Made by a program: the position numbers and the translations under genes
Shown: piece after piece, positions 25,239-35,960 of the stretch
Position numbering within the stretch: position 1 is the stretch's first letter
How the letters are laid out: every line of letters starts with the position of its first letter
Assembly (NCBI GenBank): GCA_963921425.1
Contig: OY992833.1
Span: 30,552,698-30,616,697 of the forward strand
Reading direction: 5' to 3'
DNA from: Dryas octopetala
Lineage: Eukaryota > Streptophyta > Magnoliopsida > Rosales > Rosaceae
Length of the DNA stretch: 64,000 nucleotides
The notes under the pieces: generated by a model
Told to the model about the DNA's origin: nothing
The model's input: the letters and a program-made list of their open reading frames with translations, nothing else
The model's database searches: none

Positions 25239-25948
25239 CCTCACTACAAGAAAACTGGACATAGACCATAGGTGATTTTCCCACTGCATAAACTCTGTGG
25301 TAATTAATAGGTCATAACCCACAGTTCTGTGGTAATTAGTAGGTCATAACCCACAGCAAAGATGATTCATAGGTTATTATTTTATAACCCACAGTTTATC
25401 TATGGGGTTTAAAGTATTAACCACAGATCCCATGGTTAATTACTCAGCCTGTGGAGCATTGGGAATATGGCCAACACTTTTGCCACAGTGCTTGTAACAT
25501 ATGAAACTTAAATAATCGTTTGACTTGACAATACACTTGAGTATTCTTATTTTTTATTATTTTATTTAGCCATTGTTATAATGCCAGTGTATTAAGGCCC
25601 ACTATTGTATTATTTTTTTATTTTGCTCATTAGGAGCTTCAATGTTCGCAAGTTGCTGAATATTGAGAACAGCTTACATGGTACGCGACCCACCACATAT
25701 AAGCCCCATCGTTCCCACCAAGCCAATACGACATAGCGTCTCTCAAAAATCATCAAATAAATCGCTGATCCATCATCGTTGGCTCACTGGCTCTCCTATT
25801 GTACGGCTAAGATGAGATATCACAGGAGCATACTGTGCGCCCTGGTCCACCCAATCTATTCCATCCTCGGCAATCCCGCGCGATTTGAAACACATTATGC
25901 TTTTGAGCTTTTGAATTCTGCCTCATATATCTCAAAAAATTCAAGAAC

Positions 25949-25950
<2 letters not shown>

Positions 25951-25986
<36 letters not shown>
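25951..25986 (+). repeat. AG microsatellite upstream of captured WEE1 exon 1
   Basis: Eighteen AG units, about 63 bases before the ATG of the captured WEE1 fragment. It may descend from the 5' leader of the parental gene. Confidence 0.9.
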
Positions 25987-25990
<4 letters not shown>

Positions 25991-26048
25991 TTTGGGGAAA
26001 AGCTGAAGCAACAAGAAGAAGAAGACGAAGACGAAGTATAGGAGGGAA

Positions 26049-26875
26049 ATGAAGGGAGCGCTAGCGAGGCTTCAGCTAGGGGAAACCCACCAATCATCCT
26101 TTGCCACCTCATCGTCCAACCCCTCTTGCTTCCAGAAACTTCTAGACTTCGGAGCCGCCGACGCCGACCTTCCCTCTTCATCGTCTCTATGTACCGACCT
26201 CGACCCCAATTCCGATGACAGAGATTTCATTCTCAGTCAAGAATTCTTCTGGTAAAATCTTCCGGATACTTAATTTAGATTATAAGTTCTGTTAATTTTT
26301 AGTATTTAAATTCTAAAGATCGGTGAAAAATTGGATATTTTTTTTTTGATGTGGTTATTGCAGCACTCCTGATTATATCACTCCGGATAATCAACATTTA
26401 TTGAACGGTCTGGATTGCACCAAGGTACTATGGGTTGGATTTTACACTTGTTGTAATTTGAGCTATGTTTTTTAATCAGTATTATTTTAATCTCTTTGTT
26501 TCTACATTGAACAGGAGAATATCCCTTGCCCCAAATCGCCGCAGAAGTTAAATACGGTCAAAATCAAGAGACGTCGACAGAGTCAGTGTAAGAATACAAG
26601 CAATTTCTAGTTTGATTTTCATTTTTCTTTTATTATTGATGGTAGCTTTACTAGCTTACAGTAATGATTGGGTTTAAGCAATTGGGTTTTGCAATTGAAA
26701 CTCTGTAGTTTCTGCAGATGACATCTCATCAGATCCCCTCAGTCCCACATTGTTTGGAAACCAGCAGATAGTGGAACTTGGAAAAGATAATTTTGGTGTA
26801 GATGAAGTGAAGATGGACAGAGATAGAAATTGGATTAGTCCCTGGAATTTGCATGACCAAATGCATTGTATGTAG
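26049..26875 (+). pseudogene. WEE1: captured 5' fragment of a WEE1 protein kinase gene inside the CACTA element
   Basis: Four predicted exons, 26049-26251, 26364-26424, 26515-26587 and 26709-26875, have GT-AG borders and join into an open frame of 167 residues. The words DFILSQEFF, CTPDYITPDNQ, LLNGLD, CPKSPQKLNTVK and KRRRQ correspond, from memory, to the conserved N-terminal region of plant WEE1, the kinase that phosphorylates CDKs and delays the cell cycle after DNA damage. In WEE1 the kinase domain makes up the C-terminal half; none of it is present before the element ends at 27637. Kept introns show capture at the DNA level, not by retroposition. The last 10-15 codons and stop may come from intron or transposon sequence, and the exon 3 donor could lie two bases earlier. 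Expression is unknown; it could yield a truncated peptide or small RNAs against the parent gene. Confidence 0.78.
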
Positions 26876-27640
26876 ATATATGCACCTGCTGAATTGAATG
26901 CTTTTTGATGTTGTTATACTTGCTTTTGTGGACATAAATGTAATTGGCTAATATGTATAGTTAACTGGAGACTTAATGCATTTTGATTATGTTGAGTGGA
27001 TGTGGCTTTAGTAATTGATATTATTATCTCATGAAGTTGATATATGGTGTTGCAAAATGTGTAGAAGGATCATGCATTTTCAAATTAAAGGGCCATATGA
27101 ATCTTCTACTGTGTTCTTTGAATTTTAGTCCACAAATCAGTGCATTTTATCATTATATTATTATATATATGAAATGTGAAAATTATAATAACTAAATAAT
27201 TATTCATAATAATTAATGCCAATTTATCAAAAGTACAAAATCCAATATATTTGCACCTGCACACCCCACGTGCAAATGGTTTTAAGATCACTAAATATTA
27301 CAAAATGCCACAGCCATGGGTGTGTTGCCTATCAGCAATTTTGGGTATTATGTGAAATTTGGAAATTTGTAATTATAATTAAAAAACAATAAAGAGAAAT
27401 ATACCACAGGGCAAGGGTGTGGCATTTTAAGTTGCTGACAAGACAAACATGCATAAACAAAAACCACAGAAGCCTATCCAGTGCCAAAAGACTTTTCGAT
27501 ACACCCGCAACAGCCACTGATACCCTTCCTGTGACAATGGCTGTGGTGTATACTCAAATACCACAGAGGGTCAGTGGTATATGTAAGCATATGCCACTGC
27601 TGGTGAGGTGTGGTGTATGTCCACTTTTCTTGTAGGGCCT

Positions 27641-29700
27641 AAAGAACTGTCAACCTACTTTCCATGCAGTTTTTAATTCAAAGTCAGTCACAAAATCAAG
27701 ATAGTGATATCGGGACATGCAGTCTTTTAGGGGTTATAAAAAGTTGTGAACCTTAGAAATTAATTAATTTTAATGTATCAGCTCATTAAAAAATTATCAC
27801 TAACAACTGTTTGTGCACGTCGACGATGTTTATCACACTGGCCAATTATAGGCTATTTTACCATTGATTATGTGTTAATTAAGCTCCGTTCTCAGGTTAT
27901 TGTAATTGGGTGATAAAGACTCGGACATGCATCAATTAAAATTTAAAGGCAAATAAAGGGTTGTCCTAGCTAGGGATGTCTTGGTGTTTAATTTAACTCG
28001 GTTAATTGTAATTTGTATATAGCTAGGTCTTATCGATTTTCAACTTCTAAAGGGAAATGGTGTTCCTTAATATTTGTCTAACAACAAATTAATAAGAAAC
28101 AAAAGGTTGGACGCCAACATTTGGGTATCCGGCCTCCTATAAGAGACCGAAGGAGATAAGATACATTTTATTCATTTATTTATTTATTTCTTTTATGCCG
28201 GCATACTCCTTTAGTTTATTTTCCTAATTAATTAGAGGTTGATTGTTGTCCTAACCAAACAAAATAATTAGGATTTGTTAATCGTGTTGCTGCTTGGTAA
28301 ACTAGTTGGAAACGAATGGTCGATTATTTGTAAATGCTTAAAATGCAGGCGCTAGAGGTTTGTAATACCCTATTATGGGCTGCAATTGAGTCCCCTGATT
28401 TAATGGGCCAGATTTCATACATTGGATCGGATGGATATTCATTTTAAGTGTTTAAGCCCAATACATCTATCATGGCCCAAGACGAGGGAGAAACGACATT
28501 TTGAATCTTGCTGCACTGTATGTAATTTTTATTGTTTTTTTTTTTCTGTAGGTATTAATTAATGTTATTTCCAAAAAAAAAAGTGGAAGGAGTTTTATTT
28601 GTAATTGTTTTTTATTGTGAGATATTGACTTGGACGTGAAGCCGGTGAAGGTTTTTTCCTTAATTACATATGACTATATGAGAGGTACATCTAACTATCT
28701 AGTGACTACTGGATGCTAAAAACTGATGGCTCCATCAGAAAATAACAATTTATAACATTGTAATTCACATAATATATATATCGATTAATGTGAAGGTTAA
28801 AGTGGAGTGAAAGCCGGCTCTGAGCAGTAAGTATTCAAATAATAATAAGCTACTTTGCTCGATCTTAGCAAGTCTGTTTTGAGATTATGCAGGTTCCAAA
28901 TGAACTAAAAAAATGGTGCTCTCAATTTTTTATGATCATTAATTAAATTTAATATCATAATTATATATAGGTTTTTTTATCAATTTACCTACATGAATTT
29001 TGATTTGTTTTTCTCTTCGTCATCTAATAAAATTTTTTACTCGATGTGGCACCTTAATTTTAAAAAAATTTCAATGTCAAACCTTCATTACATTTCATCC
29101 AATCTTTTGTTAAAAAATAATCATATGCAATGCATGTGACTTATTTTTAAGAACATTTTAATTTTTTTGCATCTCTATAAGATATTTTTAGGAGTTTTCT
29201 CATAGATACGGATGAGTGGCATGGACGTGTGAAATAAAATTAGCATATATAAATAAATTTGATGATCAAATTGACAGAAAAGAGTATATATTGTGAGGTA
29301 CGATAAATTATTATGTGTAACTGTAACACCACGTCATGTCATGTGGTGTTACCAATCCATTCAAATTATAATACGTGTATAATAATTAAGAGATAATTAG
29401 GCTTAGGTCCTTTAAAAAAATAGTTTTTAGATGGAGACCGATGATGTTTTAAAATTTATAAGAAAATTCTTTTAATCATAATAATTTATAAAAAAATCCT
29501 TTTAATTCATAATAAAGTCATTTTAATTTATAAGAAAATCCTTTTAATTCAAAATAAAGTCATTCCCCGATTTGAAGGGTATTTCCCCCAATTTGAAGGG
29601 TTAAAACCTTGGAGTTAAAATCTTGGAGTTAAAACCTAACATAAAGCAGTCAAAGAAGAAAACTAAAAGGACTTAATTAAAAACCCTAAATTACTACCGG
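27641..29700. other. intergenic, no gene recognised
   Basis: AT-rich. A stretch near 29450-29640 repeats short phrases such as TTTATAAGAAAATCCTTTTAA and CTTGGAGTTAAAA, probably a decayed element. No gene-like frame. Confidence 0.5.
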
Positions 29701-29710
29701 TCTTAGTCTA

Positions 29711-30402
29711 AGGCCTCGTTTGGGATTGCGGTGGAAGACCCAAAAGCTGCTGTGGATGACAATTCTCAATCACCTACAACAGTTTTGGTGTTTAGTAAAA
29801 AAATTAAAAACTGCTTTTTCCCACAATTCTCAACTTCCCACAACAAAAACAGAAAGCAGGTTTCTAGGTGCTTTTGAAAGCTGCAGTGAATCACAGCAAT
29901 AATGAATATTTTATTTTACCCATAATATCCTCATTGATTTTTATATTTTTAATTTTTTTATTTTAAATTAAAAAATATGTCCATTGTTAGTTAAATTTTA
30001 CATTGTGATAATTAATTATGATATTTTATTTGCATGATTAAAATTATAATATACCTAAAAAAATAATAGACATAGTTATTTAATAATGTTGTTCTTAGAA
30101 AAATTAATGCTAATAAAAATTTGTAGCAAAAAATTTAAAAAACAAGTAAAACACATTTTATTTTTACCAAACAAATAAGTGAAAGACACTTTTAGCATCA
30201 TGTCTATTTAAATAATTATACACAGTCACAGCACTTTTACATTAACATTTACCAAACACTTTGATACTGTTTTTTGCACTCACAGCACTTTTGAAAATAT
30301 ACTATACCAAACACTCAGCTGCTTTACTTTACAGCTGACTTTACTTCACAGCTGTTTTACCTCACAGCTGTTTTTTCACACAGTAATACCAAACTGGCCC
30401 TA
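29711..30402. mobile_element. hAT-like non-autonomous element with CAGCTG subterminal repeats
   Basis: The left end GGCCTCGTTTGGGATTGCGG matches the inverted right end (reverse complement GGCCAGTTTGGTATTACTG). Such GGCC-GTTTGG termini are common among plant hAT elements. Near the right end the hexamer CAGCTG occurs four times at 30318-30372 with spacings of about 14-18 bases; AGCTGC words occur on the left. Clustered subterminal motifs are typical transposase-binding arrays. The length is about 690 bp, AT-rich inside and non-coding. Only CTAAG is shared by the flanks, so the expected 8-bp target duplication has decayed or was misplaced. Confidence 0.68.
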
Positions 30403-30409
30403 AGAAAGA

Positions 30410-32880
30410 CTCATAACATGGACTGAACTCTAAGTCTCATAATAATTAATTTATAAAACCCTAAAATCTAGGAAAAACTTTAAAATCTAGAAAAAAAATC
30501 CTTAAAATCGTACACGTGTTGTAATTTGAATAAATTGGTAATATTACTTCATTATAACACACAATATTACGGTTACATATAATAATTTTTTGGGAGCTAC
30601 ATATACTGTTGATTTGGATTTGGATTTGACCATGACGTGGCTGAAGATTGTGGAATTAATTAAATGGAATGTGGATAACTGGATAACCACCATCAACAAA
30701 TTAGAAATATGTTTTAAATATATATTAATATATATCATTGCTGAGAGATATATATAACTATATAAGTATAAGTGTATAACCGATGGCCGTCCAGAAATAT
30801 CAGACAACCAAGCAAACGGACACAAAAACAAACAAAACGTTGTAACCACGTCTATATGTATTCAACATTGAAAATTAATGTTGAATTAGTATTGCAAATT
30901 ATTATAACAACTAAAAAGAACAATATAGCCTACACACAAAAACAAAATATGACCAAGAAAAATATTTACACAGTCAGTTCGTGTACTGATCATAAGACTG
31001 CATCATCAAACGCTGTACTCAACATAATATTATATACATATGAATATAATCTTCTCATCTGACATCCAATCCTTTCCTCTTTCACAAGTGGATCCCACAA
31101 TGGAATTGATAGAGGAATTCTCTCTTCATTATATACTATTCTCTTTTTATTATTATTATTATTATTGTTACTATTAAGTCTATTATTATTATATTTGTGT
31201 TTTTGTGGTCATAAAAAAGTTTAGAAATAAATTGATCATGCATAAATTTTAGAGGTTGTAAAGAGGATGAGGGATTTGGATTTTCTGCTAGTTTTAATCA
31301 TAAGTGTATAACATAAATTCAAAAGTTTATGAAATTTCATTCATACCCAAAAAATACATGTCACAAATTTTTGATTTTTGATTTTTTATCGTTAGATGAT
31401 ATAAATACATGACTAAGATAAAAATACTAGAATAAAAAAGCATAAAAAAATAAACAGGGAATTTGAATCCAACCTTGTTAAGTGAATGCATGAAGCCGTT
31501 GGAGGCGACCAATCATATCTCAATCTTTCTTTTTTATTTATAACCACATCTCTTCATTTACATGGAGAGATATTTGATGGTTACAACATAGAAAACCCTC
31601 CTCTCTATCTATCTCAATGGTTGTCTTCTTTGTCGTCCTATCTTTATTCCTTAAATAAGTTATAAGTAGGGAGCTCCAATTACCAATTAACTGTAAGTAT
31701 TATAATAAATTAATGTCCTTTTCTAGAACTAATCTTTATTTTTCTTGCTTGTTTTTGAGATTATATATTAATGAAAAGCAAATTAAAACAAGAAAAGAAA
31801 AAGAAAGAATGTCCAATGACAGCGCTCCACCCTGTGACCCAAACCACATTAATTAAGAAGGAACAGGGTCGAAGAGATTATTAGCTTGGTCAAACAAAAA
31901 AAACAAATATGAATATGTATATCAGTATGTGTATATGTATATATAGTTGGCACTTGGCAGTATCTACTTCTTTTAAGGGAGCGGCCCATATGGCTGCACG
32001 TCAATGGTTAATTAATATATTGGAGTGGGAATACGAAAATAACCCAACATTTCTTTTTGTTATTCAAAATTAAGGAATTTTCCATTTCTTTTTTTTTTAA
32101 TTCGGATCGAATGATCTGTTTTTATATCAATTTTAAAAGATAAAGGAGATGATTATTTTAGAAGCTTCTTGCATACTTTTATCATATTTAAGCAAGCTAG
32201 TTAATCAGCCGGCAACAGCTCAACGTTGTCAAGGACAAGCCAATGCACTTGCCTAGCTAATTTGCTAACACAGGAAGACTTTAAACAGCATCGTAACACA
32301 CATTATATATTATATATTTCTAAGAATATAAACACAATGAAAAAAGAAAAGAAAAGATTCCTCAGATCTCTTAAAATTCAATGGAAAATCATTTGGTCAT
32401 TGATCATTGCAACAATGCTTGAGCTACTTGACTGTCTTATTGCATAGACCAATGCTTCCCTAAAACAAGACAATTTGTTGTATATTATTAATTAATGATA
32501 AATAATTGCTAGATTCTCCTTTCTACTTTCTTTTTAGACATTCGCTTTTATTGTTTTTATTTAATAATATAGTTTCATAATAAAAATTGTTTATTTTTTA
32601 AATTACATTTTAATAATCATCTTTGTAAAACATTACTTAAATACAAAATTATTTGGTGATGTAATTTTTATTAAATAAATAAATAATTTTATAAAAAATT
32701 AAGTTCATTGTCTATTTATTTAATAATAATTATATAACCAAATAATTTTTAAAAGAAAGCGGTAACAACAACGTTACACACATAAATCATAAGTCATAAT
32801 ATTTAAAGTAAATGATTATAAAGTCCAAATTTGAACTTTCACTATTTTTAAGATCCAGGTCCTTTTTTTATTTTTGCAGT
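30410..32880. other. intergenic, no gene recognised
   Basis: AT-rich with an ATT trinucleotide microsatellite at 31148-31166 and A/T-rich imperfect inverted stretches around 32560-32760 that may be a decayed MITE. No gene-like frame. Confidence 0.45.
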
Positions 32881-32989
32881 AGGCCCAATTTATACCAAAC
32901 CGGTTCTTTTTTTCACTTCTCCGTTTCTTTCTCCGTCTCTCTTCAATTCCTTTTCACATTTCTCTCATTTTTCTCATTTCAAACTTAGC

Positions 32990-33240
32990 ACCATTCTCTC
33001 TCTTCACTGTCACTCTCTCACCTCGATGCATCGCCGTCCGGCCATGGATGGCAGCGAGATCCACCTCCCCGTGCTCACCTCTTCCTCCTATCCCTTCCCA
33101 TGGCTTCCGATCGTCCATCTAGTCACCAACAGCAACAGATCGACACGAAAGCCGAGAGTCAACTCCGGCGGCGATCTGCTTCTTCCGGCCACGACGAGGC
33201 ACCAGATCTATAGGGTTTTGTTCTTCTTGTCGTTCTGAAC
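32990..33240 (+). other. GC-rich exon-like island of unknown origin
   Basis: A CT-rich leader-like tract is followed by a segment clearly richer in GC than its surroundings, holding a 70-codon open frame (33026-33238) with no recognised domain. The composition resembles the first exon of a gene, yet no continuing exon could be joined to it. It lies 260 bases before the PP2C remnant, so both may be pieces of one captured or decayed gene. I do not recognise the product. Confidence 0.3.
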
Positions 33241-33497
33241 ACGACGGTACCCTCCGATCTCTCTTTCTAGTGTTCTTTCTCTGATGCCCAACTGCCCAAG
33301 CAAAACATACACAGACCGAATTTTGCACAAACTTGCTTTACCTTTACTCCGGGCTTTCGTGGTGAGGCCATCTTTCTCTTGAGCTAGAGTTCAATTGGTC
33401 AAAACCCAACATTAGAGAGCATAAATAATTACTCTTATATGTTTTATTTTAATCAGACTAATTATGTTGAACCAAGCATCTGACTTGATGTTGATAG

Positions 33498-33593
33498 ATT
33501 GCTATGCCTAGTCTTTCCATGGTAAAGATTGACAACTCTCTTGAGTTCCTTATCCTTGCAAGTGATGGACTGTGGGATGTTGTCACCAATGAG
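33498..33593 (+). pseudogene. isolated exon remnant of a PP2C-type protein phosphatase
   Basis: The translation contains IDNSLEFLILASDGLWDVV, the highly conserved PP2C motif with the metal-binding aspartate in SDGLWD. The segment has an AG before it (TTGATAG) and a GT after it (GAG-GTTTGCC), as an exon would. Neither the upstream nor the downstream conserved PP2C motifs were found nearby, so this is a single exon left from a decayed or transposed gene. The surroundings (hairpin repeats, palindromes) look like transposon DNA. Confidence 0.7.
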
Positions 33594-33599
33594 GTTTGC

Positions 33600-34490
33600 C
33601 ATGATTTTCCATTTTATTTACTCGTGAACTTTTTGTCCATGGGCTTGGGCATGGTGGAAGGTGAATGACACCGTGCCTTTGGAGCAGTCAACTTTTTGTT
33701 TTTTAAAAAATGAATTTTGACATCTAGCCTTAAGCAGCTGCCTGGTTTTTTCATATAGGTTATGTGTTTTGTATAATAGAAGGATTAAATAGTATCTTTT
33801 GGAAATTATTTAACTCTATCATTTTGTGGGTAGTTCCTTTGTGTTCCATTTCATTTCAAATAAACTTTTTCTTTTTGTTTCCTTGATTGATACGTGTATT
33901 ATCATACTTTAGTAGTCTATATTTTATCACACTTTAGTTACCTTTTGATCTACTATGATTTGTATTGGATCACATATATGTTTGTTTTCAAAGCTTAACA
34001 AACGTACTACTTTAGAAACACTACATGAAGCCTTTTCTAAGCTTGGTGAAGTAGTTGAGGGTTTGTTGTTCTTCTATTAAATTGTATATTTTTTTTTAAT
34101 TTGTTATTTCCTTTGTAATTTGTTAATTCCTTTGTAATTTGTTAGATTACCACAATGGCTTGGGCAGCCAGGCTTGGTTTGAGGATGGAGGGCTTGAGCT
34201 GCTGCTGTTGTTGTTGCAGCTGCTAATATTAGCAAAGACAATTGCATGATAATTAGCATAATTCCTTCCAGTAAGAGGAAAAATGTTAGCATTGTAGTAT
34301 TGGCCAAGTTTCTACTGTTGCTACTCCAATATCAATTTTTAATTGAAAGCAAGATGATAACTTTCTACTAATTACGATATTCCTGAGCATTTTATGTTGT
34401 TGTCATTTGTAGGTTTTTGCTCAGATTCTTTTACTTTATTCATTGTTGTGGTGACAGTTTTGAGCTTTGTAATTGAGTTTGGTATGCATT
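33600..34490. other. intergenic, no gene recognised
   Basis: AT-rich DNA between the PP2C remnant and the minisatellite. No coherent gene was found. Confidence 0.45.
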
Positions 34491-34730
34491 AGGTGATTAT
34501 TACTGTCAGACAGTAGCAATATGTGATTGTTACTATCAAATAATAACAATACAAGATTGCCACTACTGAACAATAGCAATAGGTGATTGTCATTGCCGGA
34601 CAGTAGCAATAGGTGATTGTCATTACCGAACAGTAACAATAGGTGATTGTCACTGCCGGGTAGTGGCAATGGGTGATTGTCACTGCCGGGTAGTGACAAT
34701 AGGTGATTGATACTGTCGGGCAGTAACAAT
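34491..34730. repeat. hairpin-forming 30-bp minisatellite, array 1
   Basis: Eight consecutive 30-bp units with consensus AGGTGATTGT followed by a partly palindromic 20-mer ending in AGTAACAAT. In each unit ATTGT-type sequence pairs with the ACAAT-type end; the unit at 34671-34700 has a perfect 9-bp stem (ATTGTCACT with AGTGACAAT) around a 7-base loop. A ninth partial unit follows. Since 30 is a multiple of 3 and stops are rare, long artificial open frames appear on both strands. Confidence 0.93.
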
Positions 34731-34998
34731 ATGTGATTGTGCACATAATGATAGCAAAAATTGGAGAAAGGGACGTAAAGTTTAGCAATTGTCTTGATTT
34801 GAATTCTTGGGTTTAGATAATTAACAATAGTTTTCATTTGGATTTAGTTTATTCTTGGTTTGTTTTTGTGTTTAGCTTCTTGTTAATATGGCACCACTGG
34901 TACCTTAAAAATGTTTGTTGATGTTTAGTGTTGCGTTAAAAAGTGATGTTTGTAGACATAATTTTGAGTGGATGAATTGCAGGTATCATTGGACAATA

Positions 34999-35299
34999 CT
35001 TGATTATTACTTCCAGGCAGTAGCAATAGGTGATTGTTACTGCCAGCCAGTAACAATAGGTGCAGTAGTAATAGGTGATTGTTAGCAATATCTGATTGTC
35101 ACTGCCAGACAATAGCAATAGGTGATTGTTATTGTCAGACAGTAGCAATAGATGATTGTTATTATCAAACAATAATAATACCTGATTGCTACTGCTTCGC
35201 AGTAGCAATAGGTGATTATTACTGTCAGGCAATGGCAATATGTAATTGTTACTATCAGGCAGTAGCAATAGGTGATTATTACTATTCGATAGTAACAAT
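34999..35299. repeat. hairpin-forming 30-bp minisatellite, array 2
   Basis: About eight full units and three partial ones of the same 30-bp repeat, starting some 270 bp after array 1. The unit at 35180-35209 has a perfect 11-bp stem (ATTGCTACTGC with GCAGTAGCAAT) and a 3-base loop. Units 35058-35072 and 35073-35089 are internally deleted. The stems differ in sequence between units while pairing is largely kept. Confidence 0.92.
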
Positions 35300-35493
35300 T
35301 ATATTAATTATTAAAACGCAAAAGATTATGGATGTATTATCTTGATTTTTTGTGTTTTATATTAGTTATTATTTAACATGTTTATGAAATAAAAATTACC
35401 TAAATTATAATTTTTTATTTTTTATTTTTAAGTTTTTGTACTAATTGACATTGAAATGAAGAAGAAGAAGAAGGAAGAAAAAAAAAATTAAAA

Positions 35494-35636
35494 AAAACAC
35501 TGTAGCGCGCTACAGTAACGGCGTTCCTGTAGCAGTGCCAACTTTTAAAATGTGGGCCGCTACAGTATTTCACTGTAGCGTATGTGCCGGATGAACAGTA
35601 CATTTTAAAAAATGGACTTTAAAAAAAAACACCCTA
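35494..35636. mobile_element. terminal region of a TIR element with CTGTAGCG palindromes
   Basis: Contains the perfect 16-bp palindrome CTGTAGCGCGCTACAG at 35501-35516, then further copies of CTGTAGC or GCTACAGT in both orientations up to about 35580, followed by ATTTTAAAAAATGGACTTTA. Clusters of GCTACAGT words are common at the ends of plant DNA transposons. The matching other end was not identified; the element might extend left to include the minisatellites and the PP2C remnant. Confidence 0.45.
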
Positions 35637-35639
35637 ATA

Positions 35640-35960
35640 TTTATATTCTTAATTCTAAAGTTCCAACTGTATCCTCTTTTTTTTTTTTTTTTTTTTTTTG
35701 TGGGACTGGACAACTATATCCTCTTGTTTTGTTTACCATTTAAACATTTTCCTCAGCGAGATTCTCGCTTTCTTCTTCACTCACTCACTCACTCTACATC
35801 ATCATCATCATCATCATCATTTCTAAATTCTAATCCAACCCTACATTTTTATTTTATTATTAAATCCTTAATCCCATGAGCGCCAGCCATTTTAATCCCA
35901 CCACCTACATTCTACGTCTTCCAGTTTTATACACAGAAACTTAAAGCCCAGAGGGAGGCA
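35640..35960 (+). promoter_or_regulatory. upstream region of the PUB gene
   Basis: Holds a T tract near 35677-35699 and an ATC trinucleotide microsatellite at about 35797-35820. The PUB promoter or leader should lie here, since the start codon is at 35961. No specific element can be assigned. Confidence 0.4.

Larger units (their letters stand above)
25242..27637 (+). mobile_element. non-autonomous CACTA transposon with captured WEE1 sequence
   Basis: The left terminus CACTACAAGAAAACTGGACATA is the canonical plant CACTA end, given here as CACTACAAGAAAA plus CTGGACATA. The reverse complement of the right terminus reads CCCTACAAGAAAA plus GTGGACATA, differing at only two positions in 22. A 3-bp direct repeat, CCT, flanks it at 25239-25241 and 27638-27640, the target-site length of CACTA elements. 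Near the left end a subterminal repeat occurs twice (CTGTGGTAATTA, GGTCATAACCCACAG), and CCACAG words recur near the right end. At 2396 bp it has no transposase, so it must be mobilised in trans. The middle holds the 5' part of a WEE1 gene with introns and an upstream region, making it a gene-capturing (Pack-type) CACTA element. Confidence 0.9.

Noticed and set aside
25807-26181. 124-codon open frame on the minus strand
   Set aside because: Antisense shadow of the captured WEE1 exon and the GA microsatellite, which reads as a Ser/Leu run.
34491-35299. CRISPR-like look of regular repeats
   Set aside because: Units are directly adjacent with no unique spacers, and the DNA is a plant nuclear genome.
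34436-35345. Long repetitive open frames on both strands, with 10-residue repeats
   Set aside because: They arise because the 30-bp minisatellite unit is a multiple of three and lacks stops. The repeats read similarly on both strands due to the palindromic units. No start context, exon structure or domain supports a protein.
27641-35640. LTR retrotransposon
   Set aside because: I looked for paired long direct repeats with TG...CA ends, a primer-binding site and reverse transcriptase motifs in this gene-poor stretch and found none.
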